Source: Sebastes aleutianus
Taxonomy: Eukaryota; Chordata; Actinopteri; Perciformes; Sebastidae
Direction: 5' to 3'
NCBI GenBank assembly: GCA_916700875.1
Contig: CAKAKS010000062.1
Location: 13,594,960-13,658,959 of the forward strand
DNA length: 64,000 nucleotides
Below the pieces are notes generated by a model. That model worked only from the letters and a program-made list of their open reading frames with translations, searched no databases and was not told where the DNA came from. The translations under genes and the position numbers were made by a program. Shown piece by piece: positions 49,577 to 60,270 of the stretch (position 1 is the stretch's first letter; every line of letters begins with the position of its first letter).

Positions 49577-51424
49577 AATCTAATGGCTGTTTACCTCTTC
49601 TGCTGCAGGCGAGGAGGCCGCTCTCTCTCCAGCCAAGCTGAGCAACAACGACGGCTCCAAACTGTTGACCTCGTCTCCCTCGGTCAGCCCGTCCAGAGGA
49701 TGGATCCCATCGCCCAGCCACGACCCCCAGTGGTACCCCAGCGACTCATCGGACTCCACGCTGGGATGCCTCCTCTGTAAGTCCTTTTCTCTCTCTTACA
49801 TAAACATGGACAAGCACACACACGAGCACTCTACTGTCTGCTTCCTATCCAAAGAGTTGATATTAGAAATGAAAGTTAAAGCCTGAGACAGACAAGCAGC
49901 CTGTTGAATTGAAAATTTAGAAAACTACAGACTGCAGGTCTCTGCTCCCTTTTGCATCTATGAAAACTCTAACATCAGCTTATTAATATGTGCTTAGTTT
50001 GGCCCAGCATTCAAAATGTTAAGACTGTAAAACAATACATACAAGCTTTAATGTCAGACAAATTAACACAAAGAACTCTTTGTGACGTCAAACTTGTATT
50101 CTCTTATTAATGCACAATGATACTGACACACTGTAGACTTCCTCTCGCAGTGACGTCCCATAAAGACGACTTTGTTTCCACTCTTCATGTGTGCTGCTGT
50201 CCCTTTTATTCATTGTTTGTCTCTTGTCCTTCCAGCCAGCATGGTGTCTCCTGATAAGGGCAAGCGGACCACCCTAACCCCGTCTGGCCCCTCCAGTGGC
50301 ACGGCTTTGCTTGGTCCTAGCCTGCTGGACTGCAACTCCCATGATTCCTTTCAGTCCCGTGGCCTTCCTGATGTCGCAGAAGTAAGTTTCTCATTACGGG
50401 ATATGTAAATGGAAATAATGTTGGTATTGAGTCCTTGACAAATTAGAAAATTTTTCATTTTTTTTCAATTTTTTTAGTTGCAAACTCTGCCAGTCTAAAA
50501 ATGGGCTTCCTTGTAAATAGTTTGACATTTTTGGGGAATACAATTATTTACTTTCTTGTCGAGTTACACATCGGGGGAGTTTTTTCATGCGATTTATTCT
50601 CACGTCAGTATATTTTTTCAAACGATTTTTCTGAGCCTTCGCTCAGCTAATGCAGGCATCAACCAATCACATGGTGCGGAACAGACATATTCAATATGTA
50701 GGCTACACTATATTGTACAACAACACGGAAGCTCCTTGGTCCGAACCAGGATGGTAACTTTCAACATGGACAAAGGCAGCACAGACCAGATCCACTCCTT
50801 CCGTTCTTACCTTTCACAATAAAAGCCCAAGACATATACACTGCATACCTGTTTACCGGAGGAAACTCAAATTCACTCAGCATTTTGCTAAAAGCAAACT
50901 CAATAAAATAGCTTACAGTAGCTTAGGCTATAAAACAGTTTACCTCAGACACACTGCTGAACCTTTTATTGAAAATGTGTTGCAAATTTGCATCTTTGCC
51001 GGTATGAATAGTTTCAATGCGAAATATTTGCAACCGAGTATTTCCCATTTTCGTGACGTTTATTCGTCACGCCCTCGGTGTGTAAAGGACTTTAGATGAG
51101 AAGATTTATACCACTCTCATGTTAATATGAAGCTACAGCCAGCTTAGCTCAGCATAAAGACTAGAAACGGTGGAAACAGCTAGCCTGGCTCCGTCCAGTG
51201 GTAACTAAATCCCTTAAACTATTCCTTTAAATTCCAGAGGTCCCCTTTTCAGTTGTCTTTGCTGTTGTCATTACTATTGTACATTAAAATCTCTTTGGTC
51301 GTGCTCGCAGATGGACTCTCAGCTTGCTTGTATGATGAGCGAGAGCAGCGTGGACTACATTGCTCGCTTCAATGACCTGGCTCAGGAGCTGGCTGTGACC
51401 GAGCCCTCCATCCATCCACCCTGA
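36476..51424 (+). CDS. cramp1: Cramped chromatin regulator homolog 1 (SANT-domain protein), complete
   Basis: Nuclear chromatin factor, orthologue of Drosophila Cramped, which is linked to Polycomb-type repression and histone H1 gene control. Exons: 36476-36525, 36919-37295, 41414-41616, 41707-41860, 42290-42373, 42539-42587, 43027-43112, 43761-43884, 44338-44419, 44536-45483, 45783-45960, 46261-46433, 46535-46609, 47045-47126, 47363-47473, 48462-48619, 49135-49321, 49609-49776, 50236-50381 and 51311-51424. All are GT-AG with matching phases, giving about 1182 residues (human 1269). The SANT/Myb domain (RRQWESWSTEDKNSFFEGLY through HFYYRTWHKISKHIDF) lies near residues 190-255. A conserved block follows (KKSSQELYGLICYAELRKKI, RNLRIKAPMCRALKKLCDPD), then an acidic SDEEDQKPVRLPLKV. 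The 948-bp exon is least conserved internally. Late conserved motifs are SLLDISLPGPPEEAL, HISDSIIELAI, HDPQWYPSDSSDS and DYIARFNDLAQEL. The first exon (MVKRKKTSPTSEEHENG) is predicted from splice site and phase only; otherwise translation starts at 36920. Confidence 0.94.
37291..40140 (+). repeat. tandem array of about 0.7-kb units in cramp1 intron 2
   Basis: Units begin TAAAGGTATGGATGTGATCA at 37291 (with a TATATGG variant), 37996 and 38726, giving periods of 705 and 730 bp. Partial units ending GAGGCAGTCGGGTGGGGCA follow near 39820 and 40103. Each full unit carries GATGGCTACACTGATGCTGG and a GATCCCAGCTGACA segment. The first unit starts within the last five bases of the exon that ends at 37295. 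Confidence 0.88.
39285..39570 (+). repeat. long copy of a widespread fish repeat inside the array
   Basis: Contains GGGGCTGGAGCTGATCCCAG, CATGTTTTTGGACTGTGGGA and GAGAACATGCAAACTCCACA. The other array units keep only its first 60-80 bases, so they carry an internal deletion. Part of it reappears diverged at 7346-7425. Confidence 0.6.
47625..48060. repeat. possible dispersed repeat in cramp1 intron
   Basis: The intron region holds GACCAATCAGTGG, TCGGCTCAGCTCGCTTGGAA and TTGGTACCAAGAATGGAG with mirrored GGTACC units around 47960-47990, a composition like hAT-type fish MITEs. I could not find both ends or a second copy. Confidence 0.3.
49545..49576. repeat. (GT)n microsatellite
   Basis: About thirteen GT units lie 32 bp upstream of a cramp1 exon start (49609), close to its polypyrimidine tract. 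Confidence 0.9.
50518..51232. mobile_element. dispersed repeat split by a nested DNA transposon, cramp1 last intron
   Basis: The outer repeat starts near TAGTTTGACATTTTTGGGGA and resumes with TTAGATGAGAAGATTTATAC through GGAAACAGCTAGCCTGGCTC to about 51232. It is interrupted at 50567-51091 by 525 bp whose ends are CACATCGGGGGAG and CCCTCGGTGTGTAAAGGACT. TTA occurs on both sides (50564-50566 and 51092-51094), as expected for a PIF/Harbinger-type 3-bp duplication. The left end seems to have lost about nine bases. Confidence 0.6.
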
Positions 51425-53480
51425 GGTTAGAGAGGACCTGGCTCCAACGACCCAACGGCCATCTGGAGGACACGAGTCTGAGACTGTCGCCACGCCGTCC
51501 CTTCTACTTTGGAGAAAAGATGGCTGTAGAGAAAAGACCGAACCCCCATCCCCTGCCCCGTTTGTAAAAGTGCAATAATAACAGTGAACCGTTGACCATT
51601 GTTCAAAACGAGTTTGAAACTTGTTGGTTTCACTGAACTGTTCTTTAAGTTGAAATGCCCTTTAAAAAAAACAAACACTTTAGAAAAACAAATGCGTTTA
51701 CAAAACACAACCTCATGTACAGGAAAATACTATGCCATATCTGAACAAAAATATTTTCACTGATCTTTTAATGTCTCTTCCTGCTCTTTGTGTGTTTGTC
51801 CGTCTTCTGCTCTCTCAGATTAACCCCACAAAATGTGTAAATCCGTCAAAATGTGCAGTTCAGATCCCAGCTGGTGGCAAAAAACAGCAGATTTTTTTGA
51901 AAGGGATGGCAGTGAGAAAGAGGTTGAATGTGGTGGGACTTCTATTCAGTTGTTATTGTGGCCTCAGTTGCAAAAGTAGAGATAACACAGCAGGGCAGGT
52001 AGAAGTAATCCTCCGATACTGCCCGACATTTCATGTGCTCTTTTATCAGTTCAGGTTGCATTTTAAGAACATAGCCTGCCGCATGTGTTTGGAATCAGGT
52101 TTGTCATTTCTTACGGTCAAAATGTTACATGCAAAATGGCAGCTTTTGTTGGTTGACTTCATTGCTAACCTTGAAGCTTGTGCTGAAATCACATTGTCGC
52201 CAGTAGCTTCATGCAACTTTCATCACTTCTAATATGTTGAGATGATGATACAGATTGTCTTCAGGTTGGCTTGTTGTTGCATCAACAGGTCGACATATTG
52301 TTTTATTTTAAATAACCATGTCGCAGCAGTTGGGAATGTTTTCACTCAACTACTACGACAAATAACATTTACTTTGGCTCTCTTGCTTGTGTCTCATTCG
52401 TTCAAACAAAGAAGCGAGTCGAGTTGTTTTCAGTCGAGGACTAAACAGAGGCACTCTTAACCCATAATGTGATCAACCACGTATTCATCATCATCGACAG
52501 ACTGAAATTAAAACCGTCATGGGTACCATTTAAAGTTCCCAGTAGTGTTACGCTCCGTTTCAACTCCACGAGAGCGAGTAGTTGGAAGTATCTAAGGAAC
52601 TCAAACACTAAAGCCATAGTTGACGCTCCACTTATTTTAAGCTTTTTTAAATCGTGTTCTTTAATCACTAGTAAAACCTGAGTGGTTGTGCGCAAAAACA
52701 TTAATTCCCCATTGACTTGTACTGATACCGGATGCTAACAAAACACTATGGCTAATGTCAACATGACTCTAAACATGTTCACCATCCCTTTAACATCAGC
52801 CAACACTCCGTGTGGGGAAGTTAGAGGGAAATTAATGTTTTTAAGTACTTTCCCAATTTAGTAGTTTCATCATTGCGATGTAGTTATTCAAAGCAAATAC
52901 AGTCCAGACTTATCGCATCCTGATTTTTTTCTACGAATTTCAATTAACCAGCATCATCAATATGCAGTATTGTGAACATTTTGTCTCATCAACATGTTTA
53001 ACTTCATCTCTGTGTGTAAATTGTCAGAGAGCTCTTGTCATTCCACAAATGGGATTTTAAAGGTTCGTCTCCTTCAAGCACCTTGAGGGCTTTGACTCTA
53101 CGATGTAAAAGCTCTTGTGACGTTTATTCATTTGTGAAAAGGCTTCATCTTCTCACACTAGATACAATGAAGAGGAGTCTTAATAAGGAATAAACGACAG
53201 GTTCGTCTTTGAATCTGGCTTTTTTTGTTTTGTTTTTTTGTTGGAAGGATTTATTTGTACAAATGTCAATTCCAGTATTCAGCGCTTTTGTAACATAACG
53301 TAAATTGTTATTTGGACTATTTATTGTTAACATTTCAGAAAACAATTTTTTTTTGTTTTTGTTTAAGTTAATATTAAGAAAGGAAAAACCTGTTTAAAGT
53401 TTTCAGTTTGTAAAGGTGTTTTTATTCTGTGTATAAAGATAGTTATAAAACTTTGTTTTTTTGGTATTCATTGTGTGTAC
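51425..53480 (+). other. cramp1: probable 3' UTR of cramp1
   Basis: No exon or recognisable gene is present between the cramp1 stop and about 53.5 kb. An AATAAA at 53189-53194 is a candidate polyadenylation signal. The open frames here, the longest 166 residues, have no known features and end arbitrarily. Confidence 0.45.
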
Positions 53481-53727
53481 TTTGTGTTAAAACCACTTCA
53501 AATGCAAACTTTTACAAGGATAGTATGTGGCCTGAAGACAATGGAGTAGAAGCGCTGCTGGGTCTCTGTGGTAATCACATACAGGTGCTCTTTGGATCCT
53601 TCAGATAGTATGTGGCCTTTGGGGTTATTAGCAACAGCTTTTCCAGAGATAGCTAAGTGGTTTCACTGTTGACCCCAAACTGAATCCCTGACTGTTGAAG
53701 AAAATACATTCGCACTCATCAAAACAA

Positions 53728-53733
53728 TTTAAT
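53728..53733 (-). terminator. dhrs7b: candidate polyadenylation signal of dhrs7b
   Basis: TTTAAT on the plus strand reads ATTAAA on the minus strand, about 655 bp beyond the dhrs7b stop. It would leave a short gap to the convergent cramp1 3' end. Confidence 0.3.
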
Positions 53734-54387
53734 GATCTCAACAGGAATATACAAACAGAAATACAGGAGGGGGTTGTGATGTTACTCATCTGGACTGACT
53801 AAGCAATAAAACATTAGTTGAAAACAGCTTGAACCAAACAGGAAATCAAACTGACCACAAAAAAAGCTTTTTCCTGGGCAGTGATGAGCAGAATTTCCTT
53901 CCTCTACATGTGTTAAAATCACTTTGAGCTTTGATGCCACACGGTACAGCTGACCCAGAAACATGTCAGGTGCTGAACCACATCTCCATTAAAGATACAA
54001 GATCGTTTAGTGTGATTTTGTTTATCTCTTTCTGCAACTGTTGTGGGTAGATCCTCTGCCAAAACAGCATACATGATATTTTTATCAAATCCTGCATTTT
54101 GGTAGATTAAGTGATGTTTACACATTAAATCTCACCTGTTCTCTTTTTCAGTCATTCAAATGTGATACTGCAGGCCTTTAAGGGTGATTAACATGAAAGT
54201 CACTCACCACACTGTAGGTTCCGTTACAACATACATGTTTCTGGTTTGTTTGGGGTTAACGAAGAGCTGCATCTATTCACACCTCCCGTCCATTTGGCCT
54301 CCAGGTGAAGCAGTCTCTTTTCATGTTTTGGTCCATGTGCCTCTTAACGCGCCCCGTGAGCGTCGTGGTAAATCCCCTGCTGATGGA

Positions 54388-56669
54388 TCACTCGTTTTTT
54401 TTCTGCTCCTTGCGAGCGCGAGAGGACATGAGTTTGAAGAAGAGCGCGGGCCACAGTGTGCGGAGGTAAATGGCCAGACTGGGCAGAGGTCCCGCCAGAA
54501 CGACGTCTTTGCTCCTCTGACGGACAGCCTTCAGAACCGCCTGAGCCACATCTCCGGGGTCCCGACCCATCGCTGTGGTTTTATCCAAAACTGAAAACAG
54601 TGTTGCACAAACAAGAAATGTTGCATCAATGATACCCAGTCAGTAGGTTAACTAATACAGAAAACGGTTCTATTTCTGGGATGGTATTCCTTCTCTTGTT
54701 TGTCTTATCATTTTTTAATTCCATTTCAGCGTATTTTTATCTTCCATCTGATTCAATTATTTTTAGCCTATTTATGTGTGTTTCTTTTATATCTCATCTT
54801 AAAGCGTAACTTTTGTTATTTTACAACCTGGATCCTAATTTCCCATGTTTTTGTGTCTGAATGACTAATGGGGACAACACTTTTTGAAACTGGTCCAGTA
54901 TTGAGGGAGAACGCTGTAACCGGCAGCCGCGAAACGAGCTCCAAGGGCAAGTGAGCAGCATCAATGCAACATTACGTCCACTAGAAGTGCTTGTTTTTGC
55001 CACTGACAGGCTCAGATTGTTATTATATGTGTCTGACAACATTATGGAAAGGACCCTACAGAGATATAAAACATTTTTCTTACCTTTCGCTTGATCCGGT
55101 CTGTTTGTTATTGTGTCCAAGTCCCGCTCAAGGAGAAGTCTTGTTGTGAAATTAGAATATCAGTATACTCTGGCTCAAATAAATACGGGCAGCCATCGAA
55201 TTCAAAGACCTCATCCACATTACTGAAATCATCTAAATATTCAGCCACGACACTGAAAATATTCTCGATAACACTAAGCTACAACACAACAAACTCTGCC
55301 CGGCTGGCACTCCCGTTTCCACCTTGGATGTATTCCACTATTCCACCGTTGTCTCCCGGCAACACGTCGCCTCGCCAGATTTCAGAACGAGACTTCTCCT
55401 TGAGCGAGACTCTTTCCATAATGTTGTCAGACACTTATAATAACTATCAGAGCCTGTCATGTCAGCTTATAGCCTCAACAGCACCATATTGCAGCATGTG
55501 AGCAGCTGCTGTCTACAGCGCTCTCCCTCAATACTGGACCAATTTCAGAAATTGTTGTCCCTATTAGTCAGTTAGACAGAAAAACATGAGAAAATAGAGT
55601 CCAGGTTGAAAAATACCAAAGTTACCCTTTCAGGTTATTTCACGTCTACAATGCAAATTTGTCACACTGGTTGAAATTCTCTCATTGTTAGTGTAATAAC
55701 CACACAGTAACACACTTCGCTGCCTCACCTCCATACTTGGAGCCGTCTCCTGTGACAGCGTTGACCGACAGGCTGGTTTTGATGTACCCAGGACTGATCA
55801 CGGTCACTGGAATCCCGTAGCGTTCGATCTCGGCCCGTAAGCAGTCGAAGTAGGCCTGGGTGGCGTGCTTAGAGACGGCATCTGACCAACACGTGTACAA
55901 ACCAGAGTCCTGCTTCATTTATCAATCAACCACAAAAATTGAAAAAACTCTTGGGTTTTTATTTGCTTTAGTTAAATGAGAGAAGACAACTTACAAGCTG
56001 ATCGGTAAGGAATGGCTATCTTGCCCTGGACGCTGCTGATGACAACGATGTGGCCACTGCGCCGACGAACCATGGAGGGCAGGAGAGCTGTGAAGGGAGG
56101 AGAGAAGAAAGAAAGAGAAACAGCTGACTAATGTAGAATATTGTGCTTCCTCTCCTTTATGTTTATGTTTATGCCTCAGCCACTTCCCTTCCTTATTTTA
56201 ATTCAAGATCCTTTAAGTAACTCCTTTATGGTTTGTCTCCCTCGTGTATTTCTGTCTCTTTAACCCCATCAAGACTACTCGGATCTGGCAACTAAAAGAG
56301 CTCCTCACTAACCTTGAGTAAGAGCAATGGGCCCAAAGTAATTTGTTTCCATGACATCCCGCTGAACTGAGAGGTGGGTGTCCAGTATGTTGCCGCGGTA
56401 ACTGATTCCAGCATTATTGATGAGGACATCCACTTGTCCGTAACATTTCAGGATCTCCTCTGCAGCTCCGTCCACCGTGTCGGTGTCAGAAAGGTCGAAG
56501 GTAACGGTGCTGGGAGTGTACGTCTGGTGGTTGAACACAACAGAACAGAACTTTCATCTACCTATGAATTTTTTAGTTTTTATTTTACTATAATACTATG
56601 CATTTCCTTTTTTTATTATCATGATTATTATTATTTTAACAATTTTCCATTTATTTTTTGCTCACTTAC

Positions 56670-56707
<38 letters not shown>

Positions 56708-57376
56708 GTTATTATTTTGTCTGTTTGTTTGGCTGTTTCTTCTTGCTTTTATTTTATTTTATTTATTTATTTATTTATTTATTTCCCCCTCACATAACAA
56801 TATTGCATACATAAATACATAAATTAACAAAACAGAACAGGTATCATATGTCTGCACCAGTATTGTATTCAAGCTGTTTCAAGTAAGTGTGTGTGTACAC
56901 ACCTGCCTCTGTGAGCCTGTTGAACTTGCTGTAAGCTCCTGGACCACCTGCTGCAGACGAGCTGCGTCTCGTCCGCACAGCACCAGCCGTGCGCCTGCAG
57001 CGTGAAAGACCCGGGCACACTCTGCAACACAAAAAAACACACCTCTTGTTGATGGTGACTATCAAACTGGGTCATGTTAGCACATGCACCACGACACTGA
57101 AACATGTTCCTGTACATTATCTTACTACTACCCAACTGAAATTAACAGCTACATAGCAATGTTACTTGGTTTGTAGAAAGCATCTACATGTAAGTTGAAG
57201 AGCAGAAGAAATGGAGGCCGACCTTTCCCCAGTCCAGAGCTGGCCCCAGTGATGACCACCACGGCGTCCTGCAGAGCAGCTCCTGGTCTGAGGTGGAGCA
57301 GTATCCTATAAAGCAGCAAGATCCCCGCACTTGCTAAAACCAGCTGAAGCACTCCTCCTCCCATGACGCGCTCCAT
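54388..57376 (-). CDS. dhrs7b: Dehydrogenase/reductase SDR family member 7B, complete
   Basis: NADP(H)-dependent short-chain dehydrogenase anchored in ER/peroxisome membranes; the mammalian protein (PexRAP) reduces acyl/alkyl-DHAP in ether-lipid synthesis. Exons: 57223-57376, 56903-57021, 56313-56523, 55995-56087, 55729-55881 and 54388-54590, 933 bases, 310 residues (human 325). The start is MERVMGGG at 57376; the upstream in-frame TTG codon is not needed. A membrane anchor covers residues 8-24 (VLQLVLASAGILLLY). The cofactor-binding TGASSGLG is at 43-50, NNAG at 127-130, the catalytic Ser pair near 179-180 (VISSVQG), and the YxxxK pair is Tyr193/Lys197 (YAVSK). The C-terminal SLAIYLRTLWPALFFKLMSS is typical of DHRS7B. 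Intron 5 contains a long-palindrome transposon. All catalytic residues are intact. Confidence 0.95.
54801..55630. mobile_element. foldback-type DNA transposon relic in dhrs7b intron 5
   Basis: Ends (AAAGCGTAAC and GTTACCCTTT) and most of the interior pair with each other. CAACCTGGATCCTAATTTCC near 54824 mirrors the segment near 55605; GTCCAGTATTGAGGGAGA near 54893 mirrors 55518-55540; GACAACATTATGGAAAG near 55036 mirrors 55405-55425; and the CTCAAGGAGAAGTC-type segment near 55124 mirrors the one near 55392. The inverted arms span more than 300 bp each around a centre near 55215. No transposase frame is present. Confidence 0.75.
56665..56790. repeat. (ATT)n and (TTTA)n microsatellites
   Basis: About 38 bases of ATT units around 56672-56709 and TTTA units around 56755-56785, in the dhrs7b intron between exons 2 and 3. 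Confidence 0.9.
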
Positions 57377-57594
57377 GTCTGACAATCACCCTGCCTGCTC
57401 CACACGAGCTACCTGCACACACAAGATCAAAACAATAGTCAGGAAGAGTTTTTCCTAACTGCCACTGTTGATTTGCATGATTACAACATTTCAATCTGTT
57501 GCTCTTGTACAGAGAAGTCATCCAACAAAGGTCTGTTAAAACAGAACATTTTGTCATTTATCATATGTCGAATGAACCACCTCTGGTAACCTGC

Positions 57595-57941
57595 AGAATG
57601 ATTATTTTCATTGTCGATTAATCAGTTGATTATTTTCTTGATTAGTCCATTAGTTGTTTGGTCTATAAAATGTCAGAAAATGGTGGAAAATGTCGATAGG
57701 TGTTTCCCAAAGCCCAAGATGACGTCCTCAAATGTCTTATTTTGTCCACAACTCAAAGGTAGTCAGTTTACTGTCATAGAGGAGTAAAGAAACCAGAAAA
57801 TATTCACATTTAAGAAGCTGGAATCAGAGAATTTTAATTTTTTTTTTCTTAAAAAATTACTAAAACCGATTACTCCATTATCAAAATAGTTGGCGATTAA
57901 TTTAATAGTTGACAACTAATCAATTAATTGTTGCAGCTCTA
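57595..57941. mobile_element. hAT-like MITE, copy 3 of three, reverse orientation
   Basis: Reverse-oriented relative of 9956-10257 and 16119-16466. It begins ATGATTATTTTCATTGTCGA and ends AATTGTTGCAGCTCTA. It lies in the 5' UTR intron of dhrs7b. Confidence 0.65.
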
Positions 57942-58254
57942 GCATCAAGCCATAGGTGTTTCCTGCACGGCATCAATGATGAATGATTAGTTGATCAATG
58001 GGAAATACATTTTTTCAGCTATTGGCTTTTGACATGTCAATTTTTGGATGGACGCTGGGATTTAACTTCAGACTAAGTAGGCAATTTTAAGACATGATTC
58101 TGGTAACTTGTCAATCATTTTTCATATTTTTTTAGTTTACAGGCTAAATGATTTATTATTTAAAATATAATGTATAGTATATTTGATAATGAAAACAATT
58201 CTTTGTTGCAGCACTAGTTTTCGGATTATAAACACCAAAATAAATACCAAATTC

Positions 58255-58540
58255 CAGGGCTGTCCTCAACCAAGTCGACTAACATTCAGACGATTGTTGA
58301 CTAATCGATTATTTGACTTAATCGACAGATCTGTGAAACTGAGTTCCTCCACAAAGAATCACACAAAAGCACCATTTAAATCTTGTGTTTACCAGAGATG
58401 TGCTCATAAGTTCCTTAGAAATAAGTCATTCAGCATGAAAAAAAAGCATAAAAAACGACTAATGGACTAAATAAATCTTAGTCGACTAAGACAAAAAACA
58501 ACTGATTAGTCGACTAATCGACGAAGAGGGGGCAGCCCTA
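58255..58540. mobile_element. hAT-like MITE with perfect 8-bp target duplication
   Basis: Starts CAGGGCTGTCC and ends GGGGGCAGCCCTA. The octamer CCAAATTC flanks it on both sides (58247-58254 and 58541-58548), the signature of hAT insertion. The interior contains repeated GTCGACTAA/TTAGTCGACT motifs. Non-coding; the perfect duplication suggests a young insertion. Confidence 0.82.
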
Positions 58541-60029
58541 CCAAATTCAGATACAAAATTAATAATAACACCAAAAAAGGACTTTAAATAAGCCACAGTG
58601 TGACCTTGATGTGTGTGCCCTGTAAGCTCTCGAGCCCCCGAGCCAAAGGGATTGTGAACGCTTTAAGGTCCAGTGCATTTAGTTAAGCCCCTTCCACTTG
58701 TCCCGTCTCCAAAACACAACACAAACAGTCAGCATGGCAACAGGGACAAGTACTGACATATAATGAGTAGACGCACAAAAGGTGGAGACACAATCTCCCT
58801 TCTTACTGTGCTGGGAAAAATATAAGGATGTGAGGTTTTTTTTCTTTGAAAAAATAAATAACATATATCCTGAGTTCATCCATCTCCCTCAGAAAATACC
58901 ATACTTAAGTGGGGAGAAAAATCAATGTGCAATATTAGCTGCAAAATATGTTGACTGTTGCCATACAATAAGAGGTGCTACAAGCTGCTACAAACATGTT
59001 TCTGATTAACTACATCTGTAAAAGAATGTATATTTAAAATGTATTTGGGATATTGTGATTATTTTGATTATTTAATTTTTAAATTTTATGATTTATTAAT
59101 ATGTAATTTCGCTTTGGCAATAATGTAACCTGAACATTCATGCCAATAAAGCTTATTTGAATTTGAGTAGACACACACACTCAGATGAAATGAAAGGACT
59201 TTCTTTTTAAAAGGATGCAACCCAAAGTGAAATAGACGTAATATACATAAAATAATATGGCATTTAGTCCATTTAGAGTTCCATACTAGTAGTGGAGGAT
59301 ATTTTTATTGTGCGTGTGTCCTTGCAGCTGTACACATTCCTGATTGTGAACACAATTACTCAAACATCTGACATGACATGAACTTACACCACAGGTTCCC
59401 CACATTAGATCATTTGATTTGACTATATGTTGGTGCTCCATGCAGCATAAATCTTAATTTGTATGAGGAAAAATGTGGTTTTCTTGAAATCACTGGAACT
59501 ACTGAAACTAAAATCCTAATAAGTGTTTTTAAAGCATCAATTGGCATATGTAGTGACACATACCTGCTTTACATCTAACTTAGTTTCACAAGAGGACACA
59601 ATATATAACATAAGACTAACTTACAAGTGACAGAACACTATGAGCATGTATTAGAGATCTCAGAGATACATAAGAGGTACATAAAGAAGTAAGAATTATA
59701 ATAATACTCTCCATATCCTCAATACTATATTTTGGAGCTCCATGCAGCATAAATCTTAATTTTTATGAGTAAAAATGTGCTTTTTCTTGAAATCTATGGA
59801 ACTACTGAAACTAAAATAAGTGTTTTTTAAGCGTTTGCTAGTTTAATGCATGATTGGCACATGTAGACTAACTTACAAGTGACACAACACTATGAGCATG
59901 CATGCTCCTCCACATGCTAGTAGTCATGTGTAACTCACTAGTAGCTACATGGCTGAGGATGATCATGTCCACGTTGTAATATAACACTAACTCAGATACA
60001 CCTGTGTTTAGTGTGTAGTTAGAGCTCAC

Positions 60030-60205
60030 CTGAGTTGCTGTGCTGATGTTCAAAACAGCAGCATGAGTCGGTGATAGGAGCAGTTCCTGGCCGGGCTAGG
60101 CTGACAGAGAAGCGACCCAACTGTGATACGACCGGAGTGTTTCTGGAAGGACTTCCGGATGTGTTCCCCGCTAGGAATTATGGGAATTGGAGTTCGGTTA
60201 CTCAG
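60030..60205 (-). promoter_or_regulatory. dhrs7b: dhrs7b promoter and non-coding first exon
   Basis: On the minus strand a donor CAACTCAG/GTGAGCTC ends at 60030, and a matching acceptor (GTGTGCAG/GTAGCTCG) lies about 33 bp before the dhrs7b start codon, so this is its likely 5' UTR exon. Upstream, ACATCCGGAAGTCC near 60150-60163 contains an ETS-family core (CCGGAAGT). CAATTCCCATAATTCC near 60173-60190 resembles a ZNF143/Staf site. Both are common in TATA-less housekeeping promoters. Confidence 0.6.
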
Positions 60206-60270
60206 TAGCTTGACTGAGGGGCTGCATAATGGGCTCAAGTGTGCCCATATCTGTGAAACACAAATTGGAC

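Noticed and set aside
51732..52232. 166-residue plus-strand open frame downstream of cramp1
   Set aside because: In the probable 3' UTR; low-complexity Cys/Phe-rich translation without family resemblance.
54184..54594. 136-residue plus-strand open frame
   Set aside because: Antisense to the last dhrs7b exon; the minus strand carries the real conserved protein.
56374..56814. 146-residue plus-strand open frame with a Tyr run
   Set aside because: Antisense to a dhrs7b exon and then reads through an ATT microsatellite.
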